From the NCBI GenBank assembly GCA_007116865.1, contig SKHR01000226.1, forward strand, positions 1 through 6,843: a stretch of DNA of 6,843 nt, given 5' to 3'. Position numbers and translations under genes: made by a program. Below the pieces are notes generated by a model. The model worked only from the letters and a program-made list of their open reading frames with translations. It was not told where the DNA came from and did not search any database. The DNA comes from Marinospirillum sp. GTDB taxonomy: Bacteria; Pseudomonadota; Gammaproteobacteria; Pseudomonadales; Halomonadaceae. The stretch's first letter is position 1, and the number at the start of each line of letters is the position of its first letter. Shown one piece after another: positions 5,336 to 6,843 of the stretch.

Positions 5336-5830
5336 ATGGATATTAAAAACCCTTTGATTCGCCCCCCTGTTGCTGATGATGGTTATCCCATCTACACACT
5401 CATAAAAAACAGTCCACCTTTGGATCTGAACTCTGCCTATCTGTACCTGCTGCAATCGACTTATTTTTCACAAACCTGTGCGGTTGCTGAGGTCAATGAA
5501 GCAGTGGCCGGGTTTTTATCTGGTTTTATCAAACCGACCGCCCCAGACACTTTTTTCCTGTGGCAGGTCGCCGTGGGTGAAAACCTGCGTGGCCAGGGCA
5601 TGGCCAGAAAACTCCTCAACTGGATTCTAGAACAACCGGCCTGTCGTGAGGTTCGTTATCTGGAAACCACCATCACCCCCGACAATGCCGCCTCCTGGGC
5701 TTTGTTTCAGGCTTTTGCCCGAGATCGCCAGGCGCCACTCAACGATGAGGTGCTATTTTCTAAACAGCAGCTCGGTGGTAGCCACGAACCGGAAGTGCTG
5801 GTTCGTATCGGCCCTTTCAACGTGGGTTGA
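5336..5830 (+). CDS. ectA: L-2,4-diaminobutyrate acetyltransferase (ectoine biosynthesis)
   Basis: EctA transfers acetyl from acetyl-CoA to the gamma-amino group of L-2,4-diaminobutyrate, giving the gamma-N-acetyl compound that EctC cyclises to ectoine. It is a cytoplasmic GNAT-family enzyme. The 164 residues form a compact version: Halomonas EctA has a longer N-terminal tail, whereas here the conserved domain starts almost at once (IRPPVADDG, 8-16). Family segments visible are SPPLDLNSAYLYLL (26-39), the WQVAV strand (76-80), the acetyl-CoA pyrophosphate loop RGQGMA (85-90), LETTITPDNAASW (109-121), and the closing LGGSHEPE to VRIGPF (146-161). It is the first gene of the ect operon, with ectB following after 51 bases. 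No MarR-type ectR gene precedes it, unlike in several halophilic methylotrophs. Start choice is fixed by an upstream in-frame stop at 5327. Confidence 0.96.
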   Translation: MDIKNPLIRPPVADDGYPIYTLIKNSPPLDLNSAYLYLLQSTYFSQTCAVAEVNEAVAGFLSGFIKPTAPDTFFLWQVAVGENLRGQGMARKLLNWILEQPACREVRYLETTITPDNAASWALFQAFARDRQAPLNDEVLFSKQQLGGSHEPEVLVRIGPFNVG

Positions 5831-5848
5831 TTACACGCTCGCCCACCC

Positions 5849-5858
5849 ATCTTAAGAT
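5849..5858. repeat. Ten-base perfect palindrome between ectA and ectB
   Basis: ATCTTAAGAT lies in the 51-base gap between ectA and ectB, 12 bases before the AGGT ribosome site of ectB. It is too short and AT-rich to act as a terminator, and no U-tract follows. It could be chance. No other signal is seen in the gap. Confidence 0.3.
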
Positions 5859-5881
5859 CAATCCAACATAGGTAAAAAACC

Positions 5882-6843
5882 ATGACTGATGAGATCAATG
5901 TCAATTCAGAATCACTGGAGCGTCTAGAGTCCGAAGTGCGCACCTACAGCCGCTCGTTTCCGACTGTGTTTAAACGTGCACGCGGCGCACGTCTTTACGA
6001 TGAATATGATCGCGAATATATCGACTTCCTGGCCGGTGCCGGAACGCTCAACTACGGCCACAATAATCCCAAAATGAAAAAAGTGGTGATGGATTATATG
6101 ATGGACGATGGCATCACCCATGGCCTGGATATGTGGACGGTGGCCAAACGTGAGTTTTTAGAAACGCTGGATGAGGTGATCTTCAAGCCTCGCGGTCTTG
6201 AGTACACGGTTCAGTTCTGTGGCCCAACGGGCACCAATGCGGTTGAAGCGGCACTGCGCATTGCGCGTAATGCGACGGGTCGCACCAACGTGGTTGCCTT
6301 TACCAATGCCTTTCATGGCGTCACTCTGGGCGCACTGGCGGCAACCGCGAACAGTAAGTTCCGCCATGCGGCAGCCATGCCCACTCAGGGCGTTTCCTTC
6401 CTGCCTTACTGCGGTTATATGGAAGGCGACTCTTCCAGCCTAGCGTACCTTGAAAAAACCCTCACCGACAACTCAAGTGGTGTCGATTATCCTGCCGCCA
6501 TTTTGCTTGAGACGGTGCAGGGCGAGGGGGGTATCAATGTCGCCTCTGACGCCTGGCTGCAGGGCATTGAAAAAATCTGTAAAAAACATGGCATTCTGCT
6601 GATCATTGATGATATCCAGTCAGGTTGTGGTCGCACCGGCAAGTACTTTAGTTTTGAGCAGGCCGGTGTTGTTCCCGACATCATCACAACATCTAAGTCC
6701 CTCTCTGGTTATGGCTTGCCTTTTGCGGCCGTCTTCATGCGACCAGACCTGGATCAGTGGAAACCAGGTGAATATAACGGTACTTTCCGGGGCAACAACC
6801 TGGCCTTTGTGACCGCTACAGCGGCAATACGTGAATATTGGAC
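5882..6843 (+). CDS. ectB: Diaminobutyrate-2-oxoglutarate transaminase (ectoine biosynthesis), C-terminus cut by window edge
   Basis: EctB is a cytoplasmic class III PLP aminotransferase that converts L-aspartate-4-semialdehyde and glutamate into L-2,4-diaminobutyrate and 2-oxoglutarate, the first committed step to ectoine. The frame is open from ATG 5882 to the right edge, giving 320 complete codons of the usual approximately 420. Signatures include VRTYSRSFPTVF (19-30), IDFLAGAGTLNYGHN (47-61), GPTGTNAVEAAL (114-125, the PLP phosphate loop), FHG (144-146), ETVQGEGG (210-217), IIDDIQSGCGRTG (241-253) with D243 facing the PLP nitrogen, the PLP Schiff-base lysine K272 in TSKSLSGYG, and NGTFRGNN (299-306). 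The N-terminus is about seven residues longer than in Halomonas EctB. AGGT at 5870-5873, eight bases before ATG, is a fair ribosome site. It is transcribed with ectA, and ectC is expected beyond the edge. Confidence 0.97.
   Translation, partial: MTDEINVNSESLERLESEVRTYSRSFPTVFKRARGARLYDEYDREYIDFLAGAGTLNYGHNNPKMKKVVMDYMMDDGITHGLDMWTVAKREFLETLDEVIFKPRGLEYTVQFCGPTGTNAVEAALRIARNATGRTNVVAFTNAFHGVTLGALAATANSKFRHAAAMPTQGVSFLPYCGYMEGDSSSLAYLEKTLTDNSSGVDYPAAILLETVQGEGGINVASDAWLQGIEKICKKHGILLIIDDIQSGCGRTGKYFSFEQAGVVPDIITTSKSLSGYGLPFAAVFMRPDLDQWKPGEYNGTFRGNNLAFVTATAAIREYW

Overview
The window reads as ordinary, densely coded chromosome from a moderately GC-rich, probably halotolerant gammaproteobacterium. 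The evidence is an ectoine osmolyte operon, an alanine racemase, a secreted class II cytochrome c and a glutathione reductase, with roughly even codon use throughout and no mobile-element, phage, CRISPR, tRNA or rRNA signature. The genus cannot be fixed from this stretch alone. A halophilic or sulfur-oxidising gammaproteobacterium would fit, but that is a guess.

Layout. Positions 1-1234 (minus strand) hold alr (alanine racemase), followed 11 bases later by the first 35 codons of a beta-hydroxyacid dehydrogenase that runs off the left edge. Diverging from alr across only 30 bases is a glycerophosphodiester phosphodiesterase (1265-2020, plus). Its 3' end overlaps by 46 bases, tail to tail, an inositol-monophosphatase family gene (1975-2832, minus). 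From an 80-base divergent spacer (2833-2912), a plus-strand cluster runs rightward: a small unrecognised membrane protein (2913-3251), an exported cytochrome c'-like protein (3265-3738) and glutathione reductase (3767-5134). The spacings of 13 and 28 bases suggest one operon. It is closed by a hairpin region at 5141-5201.

A 201-base intergenic region (5135-5335) then carries the probable terminator, an AT-rich tract and the likely promoter of the ectoine operon. ectA (5336-5830) and ectB (5882 to the right edge, truncated) follow. EctB makes L-2,4-diaminobutyrate from aspartate semialdehyde and EctA acetylates it. ectC would be expected just beyond the window.

How the genes fit together. alr supplies D-alanine for peptidoglycan. 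The GDPD and the inositol-phosphatase-like enzyme both act on phosphorylated polyols but are not co-transcribed. The membrane protein, cytochrome c' and Gor form a possible redox or thiol-stress unit spanning membrane, periplasm and cytoplasm. ectAB handles osmotic stress.

I found no clearly undescribed system. The points most worth a second look are the membrane protein-cytochrome c'-Gor cluster, a TG dinucleotide run inside a candidate promoter spacer, the two alternative folds after gor, the convergent gene overlap, and the unusual translation start of ectA.
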